A DNA stretch of 53,474 nucleotides from NCBI GenBank assembly GCA_938028705.1, contig CALIZI010000277.1, forward strand, positions 1-53,474, given 5' to 3'. Position 1 is the first letter of the stretch. Each line of letters begins with the position of its first letter. Positions 36,335-44,971 of this stretch are shown piece by piece. Position numbers and translations under genes: made by a program. Source of the DNA: an uncultured Saprospiraceae bacterium (lineage in GTDB: Bacteria > Bacteroidota > Bacteroidia > Chitinophagales > Saprospiraceae). The notes under the pieces are model-generated. The model searched no databases and was not told where the DNA came from. It saw nothing but the letters and a program-made list of their open reading frames with translations.

Positions 36335-39247
36335 ATGACAATGATTAGATCAAAATATACAGCCTTCATACAGCTTTTAAAATATACACTCCTATTGTTG
36401 TGCTTTGTGCCAATGAGCCTTTTGGGTCAATGCACAGAAAATGGCAATTACTGGAACAAAAGCTGGGTTTCGTGCCAAAAAACAATCACCCCTTCAAAGC
36501 GCACCAATCCTCAGCACTGGATACAGTATGAATTTAATGAACCACAGAGCATCGACAGCATACGCATCTGGAATGCTAACCGCCCGGGAGAAAGTGACAT
36601 GGGAGTTAGAGCATTTCGTGTAGATTACTCTGTGGACGGTGTCAATTGGGTCAGAAACGCTATCAGCATCAATCTTCCAAAGGCTAACGAACAGGATGAT
36701 TATGAGGGTGTTCAGATAGCATCTGGCTTCGAGGATGTATTCGTACAGAAAATTGTATTGGTACTGGTCAATACGCACGGAGGCACTTCATGTGCATCTA
36801 TCGCGGAGGCACAATTTAAAATCAATTCCGATGCTTGTTATGGTATCCTTGATGCCTGTGGAGTGTGTGACGGATCGGGCAAAGCGACTTGGTATATTGA
36901 TGCCGATGGCGATGGTCTCGGACACATTGACACCGCACTCGAAGCCTGCAATCAACCTGCGGGCTATGTAGATAATGCAGACGATTATTGTGATAATGGT
37001 TTATTAGGTTGGAATGAAGTCAGTGCGATTTTTAAAGACAATGGCTGTACGGGATGTCATGGCGATAGTGGCTTGGGTGGACTTAGGCTTACATCTTATG
37101 AAGCCGCTATAGCCGGAGGGAATAAATGCGGAAGCAACATCCTCTCCGGTACGACATTGACAGACATTATCACCACAGGCGGCTACGCCGGATGTGGTAC
37201 GCCCATTGGTCAGCCTTCGATGAATGACAGGGTAGGCGGCAATATTGATGATACCGAACTGGCACTGATTCAGGATTGGGTCGATGCAGGTGCGCCGCTG
37301 GATTGTAACTGCCTGGCAGGTGCGCCCGATGCCGATAATGACGAAACCTGTGACGCTATTGATGAATGCCCTAATTTTGACAACAGACTCATAGGAACGC
37401 CTTGCGACGATGGTTTGGTGTGTACCGAAAATGACGTATGGACCAGTGCTTGCGAATGTGCCGGAAAAGCAGCTCTCGACAGTGATAATGACGGTGTATG
37501 TGATACGGAAGATGCCGCCCCCAATGATGCTTGTACTGCCGATGGTACGATTGACGGCATGGAACCTGACGAATGGATTGCACTGCCCACCAATGACTGT
37601 GACGCTGACGGTATCAATAATGTCAATAACGACCTCAATGATTTTAATCCTTGTATTGATTATAACGGACGAATCGGAACGGTAGCTTGCAACTGTGCAA
37701 GCGAGGCTTCATTGGCAGGTGGAAAATTTGCCGATCATGCCAATGTAGGCGGTATCCCCACTTATGCCGACGGCTTACCCGATGGCATTATGTCGGGTTA
37801 TATTGGCGGAACAGATAGTTTGATATTATCATTTCCGTATCTGGCATTGGGTGAAGAAATATGTATCACAGTAGGCTTTTCTGATGTTAATGGCAAAGTT
37901 AATTTTAGTGTCAATAATAATTCATTTACTTATCTGAATGCAAATGGTTCAATAGATTATCTGCCACAAGAATTTTGTTTCAAAACATTAAATGCAGGAC
38001 CGCAAACCGTTGTAGTACAGGAAGTAGGTGCAGGCGGAATAAGAGTGGACGGTTCGACTTACGCTCATTGCCCATGTAGCTTGAGCGACCCCAAATTTGA
38101 AACGCCTGATTGCAATTGTATTTACGATACAGCCACCGACACCGGCACTTATCTCAATAGCGTAGGTATCTCAAATGCGGCTAATGCCGACGGCGCACCC
38201 GACGGCACTTTTACCGGAAGTATATCATGGACGACTGATACGCTCAACCTCTATTTTTCTACCCTGATCGACAGAAGCGAGATTTGTGTCACGCTCGGTT
38301 TTAGTGATCCGAATGGTATGGCAGTATTCGACTTGGGCGGAGAATTATTTTATTTTCCCAATTTGACAGGAGATACCGAGTATGCCCCACAACAATTTTG
38401 CATTCCAAGCACAGCAAGCGGCGCACAGACTTTGGAAATTACCGAAAGAGGCAGTGGCGTAATCAGGGTTGATGGCTCTACGCAAAAATACTGTACCTCC
38501 TGCCAACCAAATATCGCGGGCAATATCAGTATCAAATTAAGTGCTTACCTTGAAGGTGCTTACAATCCCACGCTTGGCGAAATGACCAACAAACTCAACG
38601 TCGATCGCGGCTTATTACCCGGACAACAACCTGTAAGTGATTTGGCTACGCCAACTCCTGCCGGACAACCTTACCACCTTGCCCCTTGGAACTACATCGG
38701 CACACAAGGCATAAGTTGGACAAACGAGCAATATACAGGCAATGAAGTAGATTGGGTATTGGTCTCCTTCCGTACAGATAGAGGCAAAGACAGTGAAGTG
38801 GCTATGACCGCCGCATTGCTCAATAAAGACGGCAGCATTAGTTTTCCCGACAGGTGTATTTTACCCAAATCAAGCATTGATACGCCGCTACACGTCGTCA
38901 TTGAACATCGCAACCATATTGGCATCATGTCTCCCCAACCCATTGATATGACTAATGGCGTACTGTCTTACGACTTCCGTGCCTCCGACAGTTTCAGAGA
39001 CCCCACAAGTTTTGGTCAAAAACAACTTCCCACAGGCGAGTGGGTCATGTATGCAGGCGATGCCAATCAGATTGCCGATATCATCAGTTACGATATTACA
39101 GGTGCAGACAAAACCGAGTGGTTTGAAAATAATGGTGTTTTCGACTACTACCTCTCTCCCGATTTTAATTTGGATGGTGATGTCAACGGACAAGATAAAG
39201 CTATGTGGTATCTCAATAATGGCATCTCTTCGAGAGTACCTAAATAG
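36335..39247 (+). CDS. Large secreted protein: discoidin-like, cytochrome c-like, Ca-binding and dockerin-like parts
   Basis: 970 residues with a signal peptide (hydrophobic KYTLLLLCFVPMSLLG, then QC). Residues ~35-165 resemble an F5/8 type C (discoidin) carbohydrate-binding domain (HWIQYEFNEPQSIDSIRIWN). DACGVCDGSGK and AWYIDADGDGLG-type stretches follow. Residues 238-242 are CTGCH, a haem c site, within GLRLTSYEAAIAGG and QPSMNDRV (possible axial Met), like planctomycete-type cytochrome modules. Then Asp-rich type 3-like repeats and two homologous ~120-residue beta modules, each ending IRVDGST plus a Cys cluster. The C-terminus DFNLDGDVNGQDKAMWYLNN is dockerin-like; there is no classical T9SS domain. 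It follows the DUF1800-DUF1501 pair in the same direction. Redox use of the haem site is inference. Confidence 0.75.
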   Translation: MTMIRSKYTAFIQLLKYTLLLLCFVPMSLLGQCTENGNYWNKSWVSCQKTITPSKRTNPQHWIQYEFNEPQSIDSIRIWNANRPGESDMGVRAFRVDYSVDGVNWVRNAISINLPKANEQDDYEGVQIASGFEDVFVQKIVLVLVNTHGGTSCASIAEAQFKINSDACYGILDACGVCDGSGKATWYIDADGDGLGHIDTALEACNQPAGYVDNADDYCDNGLLGWNEVSAIFKDNGCTGCHGDSGLGGLRLTSYEAAIAGGNKCGSNILSGTTLTDIITTGGYAGCGTPIGQPSMNDRVGGNIDDTELALIQDWVDAGAPLDCNCLAGAPDADNDETCDAIDECPNFDNRLIGTPCDDGLVCTENDVWTSACECAGKAALDSDNDGVCDTEDAAPNDACTADGTIDGMEPDEWIALPTNDCDADGINNVNNDLNDFNPCIDYNGRIGTVACNCASEASLAGGKFADHANVGGIPTYADGLPDGIMSGYIGGTDSLILSFPYLALGEEICITVGFSDVNGKVNFSVNNNSFTYLNANGSIDYLPQEFCFKTLNAGPQTVVVQEVGAGGIRVDGSTYAHCPCSLSDPKFETPDCNCIYDTATDTGTYLNSVGISNAANADGAPDGTFTGSISWTTDTLNLYFSTLIDRSEICVTLGFSDPNGMAVFDLGGELFYFPNLTGDTEYAPQQFCIPSTASGAQTLEITERGSGVIRVDGSTQKYCTSCQPNIAGNISIKLSAYLEGAYNPTLGEMTNKLNVDRGLLPGQQPVSDLATPTPAGQPYHLAPWNYIGTQGISWTNEQYTGNEVDWVLVSFRTDRGKDSEVAMTAALLNKDGSISFPDRCILPKSSIDTPLHVVIEHRNHIGIMSPQPIDMTNGVLSYDFRASDSFRDPTSFGQKQLPTGEWVMYAGDANQIADIISYDITGADKTEWFENNGVFDYYLSPDFNLDGDVNGQDKAMWYLNNGISSRVPK

Positions 39248-39248
39248 C

Positions 39249-39351
39249 TTAAATTACAAATTACAAAATCCAAACCCTACACAGGTTTTTCTTGGAATTT
39301 GTGATTTGTGATTTGGAATTTAAAAAAGCCGCCTTTAGGTGGCTTTTTTGT
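39249..39351 (+). terminator. Heptad palindrome and terminator after the 970-residue gene
   Basis: First AATTACA heptads (39252-39272) opposite GTGATTT heptads (39299-39322) form an inverted pair. Then AAAAAAGCCGCC (39322-39333), TTTA, GGTGGCTTTTTT (39338-39349) is a standard rho-independent terminator. Confidence 0.8.
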
Positions 39352-39419
39352 TTTAGCTATATAATTTCTTAATTTTGTAAAAAATAAAAACACATTCATT
39401 TTTAATTTTTAATACATTA

Positions 39420-39590
39420 AGGTCGCACTAAAATATAGGTATTTTTAAATTAACTAAACTTATTTTATAATGTTTTATTTATTAAAAATAAATTATTTAT
39501 AAATTTTATTTATTTTAAAATAAGTAAGTGGACTGAATTAAATTATAAAAACAATTCCACTAACTATCTAATTATCAGTATTTTAGTGTA
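39420..39590. repeat. AT-rich repeat, second copy of the 20767-20905 family
   Basis: Begins GGTCGCACTAAAATATAGG and matches the reverse strand of the element at 20767-20905 through the poly-AT centre. Ends about CAGTATTTTAGTGTATTTTT, which is a loose inverse of the left end. It lies upstream of the zincin lipoprotein gene. Confidence 0.65.
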
Positions 39591-39684
39591 TTTTTTTTAT
39601 AAAATAAAAATGTCCTACTACTTAATGAAAAAATATGCCTATTTTAGCAGCACCAAATTAATACAGACAATTAACAAAAACATA

Positions 39685-40647
39685 ATGAAATATCTATATA
39701 TTTTGGCAATATTAGCCACACTTGCGCTGTTTCACGCTTGCGATGGATGTGGCAATACTCCTCCCCTTCCTCCACAAAAAGATAAAATTTCTATCCAAAA
39801 CAATAGAAGCGGTGAAGAAATTGGCTTATTGATTGACGGCACTTTCGATACCCGATTTGTCAATGATAGCTCATTCGTAAGTACCTCCCCCGATATTGAC
39901 CTTGAAACAATCAGCGGCACAGGAGAAGTCATTGCATTCAGCAATTTCCGCCCACCTGCTCTATTAGAAAATATCAATTGGACCACCAACAGAGACAGTT
40001 TCGCGCTCAATCTCCAAAATGAAATCCTCATTCCCGTCACCGTTTGGGTACTCCGCGGACCCTTTAGTACGACACGTACAAGTGCCATCAACTGGTCACT
40101 CACCACTTCTTCAATTTGGGAAAGTGAACGCATGGGCGTAGCCTTCGACGACTTTGAAATCATTGACGCTACGGGCGACCCCGATGCACCCAATTACTTC
40201 GATTTCAGATGCAATATGCGAACCAATATGATCAACGACATCGGCAGCAAACCGGGCAGAATCAACATTTATATCGTAGAAACAGTGGACGGTGGTTCGG
40301 CTCGCGGACAGGCTTGCTCCATAGGTAGCGATTTTGTAGCTATGGCAGCAGGTGCAGGTTCGGAGTTGCTTGCTCATGAAATCGGGCATAATTTTGGTTT
40401 ATTTCATACAGATAATTTACCTACATTCAACCGAACAAATGTCATGCACAGTGCCAGCAATTCGCGACGCTATTTCACCGAAGGACAGGTATTTCGTTCA
40501 CATCTACTGGGCAATTCAGCTTTGAACGACACTTATAATGCACGACTCGGACAAGCCATCCGCAACTGCGGACACACCCAAAACGACAACCAATGCCCCG
40601 CCATAGATAAACGAATTTGGGAAGACGGTACTTTTGGTCCGAATTAA
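39685..40647 (+). CDS. Zinc-metallopeptidase lipoprotein (metzincin-like)
   Basis: 320 residues from the ATG at 39685, chosen because it opens a lipoprotein signal (KYLYILAILATLALFHAC, Cys after LFHA); the frame runs upstream through AT-rich DNA. The catalytic motif is LLAHEIGHNFGLFHTDN, i.e. HExxHxxGxxHxxD, about residue 232, followed by NVMHSASNSRRYFTEGQ in which Met supplies a metzincin Met-turn. The GQACSIGSDFVAMAAGAGSE part upstream forms the lead-in helix. The protein is therefore probably an active cell-envelope protease. The N-terminal ~190 residues contain no recognised domain. Confidence 0.8.
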   Translation: MKYLYILAILATLALFHACDGCGNTPPLPPQKDKISIQNNRSGEEIGLLIDGTFDTRFVNDSSFVSTSPDIDLETISGTGEVIAFSNFRPPALLENINWTTNRDSFALNLQNEILIPVTVWVLRGPFSTTRTSAINWSLTTSSIWESERMGVAFDDFEIIDATGDPDAPNYFDFRCNMRTNMINDIGSKPGRINIYIVETVDGGSARGQACSIGSDFVAMAAGAGSELLAHEIGHNFGLFHTDNLPTFNRTNVMHSASNSRRYFTEGQVFRSHLLGNSALNDTYNARLGQAIRNCGHTQNDNQCPAIDKRIWEDGTFGPN

Positions 40648-40845
40648 TATTTGTTGTAAGATAAAATAATAAATATAAAAATTGTACAACACAAAATAAC
40701 GTATTTTTTTCGCATTTAATTGATTATAAATATTTTATAAAATAAATCAATTTAAATACGTACTATCGACACTTTTACATTTTAAATTTATTATTTTACA
40801 TTTTACATTTCAAAAAACCTCTTCTCATTTTAAAAATAAAAAATT
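40648..40845. repeat. AT-rich inverted repeat and TTTTACA heptads
   Basis: ACGTATTT (about 40699) and AAATACGTA (to ~40761) bracket an AT centre. ATCGACACTTTTACATTTTA at 40765, shared with 2580, starts a run of TTTTACA heptads ending about 34 bases before the next start codon. Confidence 0.65.
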
Positions 40846-41376
40846 ATGCAACATATATCACTCATACTATCTATACTTTTTATCTCGCTCACGCTATCGG
40901 CTCAATCTAATCTCAACCGATTGAGCAATGAACAACTTGCAGCGCATCTGCTCCATGAAAACTGCACGATAGGTGATGACAATGCTTTAAAGACCACATT
41001 GAATATTAAGAAAGTGCAGGCAGTAGAACCTTTACTTATTGAGATGTACGAAAAAGGACCTTCTCAGCAAGACCTTGACGAGTTTGAAAAAGCGAGCAAA
41101 GAGCGATATGACATGATACAAAAGGCACTGAAATCGGGTAGAAATTATGGCTTATCCGAAGCAGATTTGGAGCTTGCCCGCAAACAGACTTGGGAAAATT
41201 TTTATGAAACAGAAAAGAAAAATTATGTCCAAAATCGTCGCTCGCAAGCCTTACTTGCGCTTGGACGTACAGGCGGTGAGCAAGCCAAAAAGCTACTAAA
41301 TAAGGCAGCAAAAAATACTAAATCCCCTTTACACAAATCTGCCAAACAAGCCTTGAAATTAATAGATGAACAATAG
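40846..41376 (+). CDS. Small secreted helical protein
   Basis: 176 residues with a signal peptide (MQHISLILSILFISLTLSAQ). The mature part is helical: RLSNEQLAAHLLHENC, a charged middle (DLDEFEKASKERYDMI) and RRSQALLALGRTGGEQAKKLLNKAAKNTKSPLHKSAKQAL, here described as HEAT-repeat-like (given as RRSQALLALGRTGG plus the following helix). HEAT-like proteins often bind partner proteins, but no specific role can be given. Its stop codon overlaps the first base of a perfect hairpin at 41376-41424. Confidence 0.7.
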   Translation: MQHISLILSILFISLTLSAQSNLNRLSNEQLAAHLLHENCTIGDDNALKTTLNIKKVQAVEPLLIEMYEKGPSQQDLDEFEKASKERYDMIQKALKSGRNYGLSEADLELARKQTWENFYETEKKNYVQNRRSQALLALGRTGGEQAKKLLNKAAKNTKSPLHKSAKQALKLIDEQ

Positions 41377-41424
41377 TACAGGCTGCTTTAGCTGCCTTAC
41401 GCAGGCAGCTAAAGCAGCCTGTAC
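41376..41424. terminator. Perfect 21-bp inverted repeat after the helical protein gene
   Basis: Arms 41376-41396 and 41404-41424 (GTACAGGCTGCTTTAGCTGC plus C, and its exact inverse) around TTACGCA. No T-run follows on either strand, so it is either a rho-assisted or insulating hairpin, or another repeat-family member. Confidence 0.7.
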
Positions 41425-41643
41425 AGCTAAAACGGCTTAAAATTTGTCAATAAAAATAAGTGTGTATTGATATAAAACAGATAGGGTTAAACATTCGTTA
41501 AACTAAGCGAATAATCGTTGAGGGGCTAACAATTTAGCAAAAATAACGTATCTTTATACACTAAACTAATGTGAATTTTTAGTGTTTTAATAAATGGTAT
41601 TTTATCGTTTTTTAAATAAAAAAATAATAATAAATATATTTAT

Positions 41644-43809
41644 ATGAAAATCAGAGGGTTTTTATTTCTTTCCTTGCTTGTACTTGGCGCAATATGGGCA
41701 TTTACCTTACCTCAAAGTGATGCGGACAAAGATGAAGTATTGATGCAATCCATACTTAGTAGTGTAAATCAATTGCATTATCAACCGCTTGATATAGACG
41801 ATGATTTTTCAGAAAAAGCCTATAAGCTATATTTGGAGAGTCTTGACGGTGCAAAACTCTTTTTCACTGCGGATGACGTGGCACAACTTGAAAAGTATGA
41901 ATTAAAAATTGATGATGAAATAAGCGCAAGCAACTTTGAGTTCTTCGAGTTGTCAATAGAATTGCTGAACAAACGCATTGACGAACTCAAAGGCGTATAT
42001 CAAGATATACTTTCCAAGCCTTTTGATTTTTCGGCAGATGAAGTCATTGAATTTGATGAAGAAAAAATCGAATATGCCAAAGACGAAACTACGCTTCGTG
42101 AATACTGGCACAAATCACTCAAATACAGAGTTTTAAAAGACGTGGTCAATAACTTGGAGAAGCAGGAAAAAGCCAAAGAAAAAGAAGCATCGGGAGAGAC
42201 AGACGAAGCTGAAGAGGAAGAAAAAGACGAGGAAAAGAAAAAGAAAGAAGAAGATATATTGAACATGACCTTCGATGAGCTGGAAGCTAAAGGGCGTAAA
42301 GATGCCCTAAAGGTACACGACGACTGGTTTGAGCGCATCGGCAAACTCCGCCGTAGCGACCGCTTGGATACTTACATCAATGCCATTACCGCTGCCTTTG
42401 ACCCGCATACCAACTACCTTGCACCTAAAGATAAAGAGGCTTTTGACATTCGCATATCGGGGCGTTTGGAAGGTATCGGCGCACAACTTCGTGTAGAGGA
42501 TGGCGATATTAAAGTCATCCGTATTGTGCCGGGCAGTGCCTCGTGGCGACAAAAAGAACTCGAAGCCAATGACGTAATTACAGCAGTAGCGCAAGGCGAG
42601 GAAGAAGCCGTTGACGTAGTCGGTATGCGATTGGATGATGCGGTGCAACTCATTCGTGGTAAGAAAGGTACGGAAGTTCGCCTGACCGTTACAAAAATAG
42701 ATGGCAGCACGAAGATTATCCCAATCATCCGCGATATTGTAGTATTAGAAGAATCTTATGCCAAATCAACCATTATAGAAAGTGATAAATTTGAGGGTAA
42801 AGTAGGCTTAATCAACCTGCCGCAATTCTACGCTGATTTTACCAAAACAGGCGGACGCAATTGCGCTGATGATGTAGATAAAGAATTGCAGGCACTTCAG
42901 GAAGAAGGTGTTGCAGGAGTCATTCTCGACCTTCGTAATAATGGCGGTGGTTCCTTGACCGAAGTGGTGGAGATGTCCGGGCTTTTTATCGAAAAAGGAC
43001 CTATCGTACAAGTCAAAAGCAAAGACGAAGACCCGCGTATTCTGCGCGACAAAAACTCTAAAGTCACTTACGACGGACCATTGGTCATCCTCATTAATTC
43101 GGGCAGTGCATCGGCTTCCGAAATACTCGCCGCCGCTATGCAGGATTACAAACGCGCCGTCGTCGTAGGCAGCAATTCCTTTGGTAAAGGTACAGTACAA
43201 CGTTTCATCAATCTTGACCGTACCGTTCCTGCCGTCATGTCTAATGTTCGTCCCTTGGGGTCTGTTAAAATGACGGTGCAGAAATTTTATCGCGTCAATG
43301 GAAAAACCACCCAACTCAAAGGTGTAGCACCGGATATTGCACTGCCTTATCGCTACGATTATATCGAAACAGGCGAAAAAGAACACGACCATGCTATGGA
43401 ATGGGATGTTATACAACCTGTCGAATATAAGACAAATTTCAAGATTAATAACATCGAAAAAGTCAAACAAAAAAGTGAGTTTCGCGTTAAAAATAATGAA
43501 ACCTTCGCACTCATTGACGAAAGAGCCAAATTGCTGAAAGAAGAACGCGACAATCCAAATAATAACCTCAGCATTGATAATTTCAGAAAACATGCTGATG
43601 CGATGGAGGAGCGGTATAAAAAATATGAAGACTTGGGTGATAAGGAAATTGACGGACTAAGCGTACAAATTCCTTCCTTTATGATGCCCCAAGTAGAGGC
43701 GGATTCAGCAAAAATGGCAAGAGTAGAAGAATGGCACAAAAATGTCAATAAAGACGTTTACATCGAAGAGGCTTTATACATTATCGGTGATATAATCGAA
43801 CAGAACTGA
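41644..43809 (+). CDS. prc: Carboxy-terminal processing peptidase (Prc/tail-specific protease, S41)
   Basis: 721 residues with an N-terminal signal/anchor (IRGFLFLSLLVLGAIWAF). It trims C-termini of periplasmic proteins. Order: N-terminal helical domain (~35-210), PDZ (~230-320: IGAQLRVEDGDIKVIRIVPG), S41 core with GLINLPQFYADF, VILDLRNNGGGSLTEVVEMS, then LINSGSASASEILAAAMQDY (nucleophile Ser in GSASASE) and NSFGKGTVQRFI (catalytic Lys). A DUF3340-like C-terminal region follows (IDNFRKHADAMEERYKKYED). A charge-rich segment rich in K and E (about residues 176-200) lies between the first helical domain and the PDZ. The ATG is preceded by AT-rich DNA. Confidence 0.92.
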   Translation: MKIRGFLFLSLLVLGAIWAFTLPQSDADKDEVLMQSILSSVNQLHYQPLDIDDDFSEKAYKLYLESLDGAKLFFTADDVAQLEKYELKIDDEISASNFEFFELSIELLNKRIDELKGVYQDILSKPFDFSADEVIEFDEEKIEYAKDETTLREYWHKSLKYRVLKDVVNNLEKQEKAKEKEASGETDEAEEEEKDEEKKKKEEDILNMTFDELEAKGRKDALKVHDDWFERIGKLRRSDRLDTYINAITAAFDPHTNYLAPKDKEAFDIRISGRLEGIGAQLRVEDGDIKVIRIVPGSASWRQKELEANDVITAVAQGEEEAVDVVGMRLDDAVQLIRGKKGTEVRLTVTKIDGSTKIIPIIRDIVVLEESYAKSTIIESDKFEGKVGLINLPQFYADFTKTGGRNCADDVDKELQALQEEGVAGVILDLRNNGGGSLTEVVEMSGLFIEKGPIVQVKSKDEDPRILRDKNSKVTYDGPLVILINSGSASASEILAAAMQDYKRAVVVGSNSFGKGTVQRFINLDRTVPAVMSNVRPLGSVKMTVQKFYRVNGKTTQLKGVAPDIALPYRYDYIETGEKEHDHAMEWDVIQPVEYKTNFKINNIEKVKQKSEFRVKNNETFALIDERAKLLKEERDNPNNNLSIDNFRKHADAMEERYKKYEDLGDKEIDGLSVQIPSFMMPQVEADSAKMARVEEWHKNVNKDVYIEEALYIIGDIIEQN

Positions 43810-43953
43810 TTGGAGGAAAAGAAAAGTACAGGTTTATTGGATTTATTGAAAAAAATAATGTATATTGATTTAATTATAAGCCTAAAAGGGTTTTGAATAT
43901 AAAATAATAAAATTATTTTTTAATATATTTAATATGATTATTAACACTAAAAA

Positions 43954-44409
43954 ATGGTAGAATTTGTAGAGATATTGATTGTTCTATTGACCTCCTCAAT
44001 TAAACATACATTCGCAGGTATTCCAACGGGCTATGTTTTGAAATTTAGTTATGTGGAGGTCATGTTGTACACCGCTTTGGGAGGGGCAATGGGAATTTTA
44101 TTTTTTATGTACTTTGCCAGAGGTACTAAAAAACTCTATCTGTATTATCTCAAAAAACGTGGCATCACTCCCCGAAAATTCACCCGAATGAATCGTTTTA
44201 TCGTCAGGATAAAACAACGATTCGGGTTGATTGGCATTGCGTTCATTACACCACCGATTATGTCGGTTCCCATAGGTGCAATAGTCGCAGCAACCATATA
44301 TAAAGACAAAAGAAAAGTTTTTTTATTTTTACTTGGTGGCGTTGTTTTTTGGTCAGTTGTCGGCTCGTCCGTAGTACCACTTGCCAATCTTATCGCAGCC
44401 ATCAGATAA
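43954..44409 (+). CDS. Small membrane protein, SMEP-like
   Basis: 151 residues with about four transmembrane helices (ILIVLLTSSIKHTFAG, YTALGGAMGILFFMYF, IGIAFITPPIMSVPIGAIVA, VFLFLLGGVVFWSVVGSSVV). The shape resembles the small multidrug export (PF06695)/DedA-like SNARE-associated group, with a central KKRGITPRKFTRMNRFIVR basic loop. I cannot settle the substrate. A strong terminator follows it. Confidence 0.6.
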   Translation: MVEFVEILIVLLTSSIKHTFAGIPTGYVLKFSYVEVMLYTALGGAMGILFFMYFARGTKKLYLYYLKKRGITPRKFTRMNRFIVRIKQRFGLIGIAFITPPIMSVPIGAIVAATIYKDKRKVFLFLLGGVVFWSVVGSSVVPLANLIAAIR

Positions 44410-44435
44410 AAAGAAAAACACAAGTTGATATAGCC

Positions 44436-44471
44436 ACAGCCACAACATTTTATGTTGTGGCTGTTTTTTTG
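44436..44471 (+). terminator. Rho-independent terminator
   Basis: ACAGCCACAACAT and ATGTTGTGGCTGT are exact inverses around TTT (44449-44451), followed by a T-run. Confidence 0.9.
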
Positions 44472-44475
44472 GTAG

Positions 44476-44820
44476 TGTTCGACGAACTCGACTTTGGACA
44501 TTGGGGAATTAGGAAATTTGGTATTAGGTATCCCCGATAGTTATCGGGATTTTTATTAAACAATTATAAAATTAAATTAATTAAATATTTTTTAATTTTA
44601 ATGCAAATAAAATACCTGATAATCAATTACTTACGATTTAAAATCGAAGATCCCAGTTACCTAATTTCCAAAATGCCCAAAGTCCAGACGAAAATAGGGT
44701 AAATAATTATAAGCGAGTTGCAAGGCGAATCCCTTTGTTAAAAGTGGATATTTGAGTATTCAGGCACCCATTTTTCATAAAAACATTCGCCTTGCAACTA
44801 TTCCCTATTTTACTCGAACA
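44476..44820. repeat. Two palindromes filling the gap before the QTMAN-like gene
   Basis: First: GACTTTGGACATT ... GAATTAGGAAATT (44490-44516) with its inverse AATTTCC ... CCCAAAGTCC near 44663-44685, with CCCGATAGTTATCGGG at 44533-44548 inside. Second: GAAAATAGGGTAAATA and GTTGCAAGGCGAAT (44690-44730) with ATTCGCCTTGCAAC and TATTCCCTATTTT (44784-44812). No gene seen between 44410 and 44947. Confidence 0.75.
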
Positions 44821-44936
44821 CATCCGTTTTTTTTGCTTAGAGTTCTAAGGAATTTTCAAAAATCGCGCATAACCAAGCTAGGTGCCGACCCAGAAAGATA
44901 ATGTAGAGAAAATTTATGAATTTTCTCTACATTGCA

Positions 44937-44971
44937 GACTATCGACTATGGACTATCAACCATCGACTAAT
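44937..44971. repeat. Heptad array containing the QTMAN start codon
   Basis: GACTATC, GACTATG, GACTATC, AACCATC, GACTAAT. The ATG at 44948 lies in the second heptad, so the first residues of the protein (MDYQPSTN) are coded by the repeat. Confidence 0.75.

Noticed and set aside
37270-37638. A 122-codon minus-strand frame rich in serine
   Set aside because: It is antisense to the Asp-rich calcium-binding repeats of the 970-residue protein, whose GAT/GAC codons read as Ser/Val strings on the other strand.
42000-42344. Serine-rich minus-strand frame opposite the protease
   Set aside because: It is the antisense of the K/E-rich linker (GAA/AAG codons) of the C-terminal processing protease.
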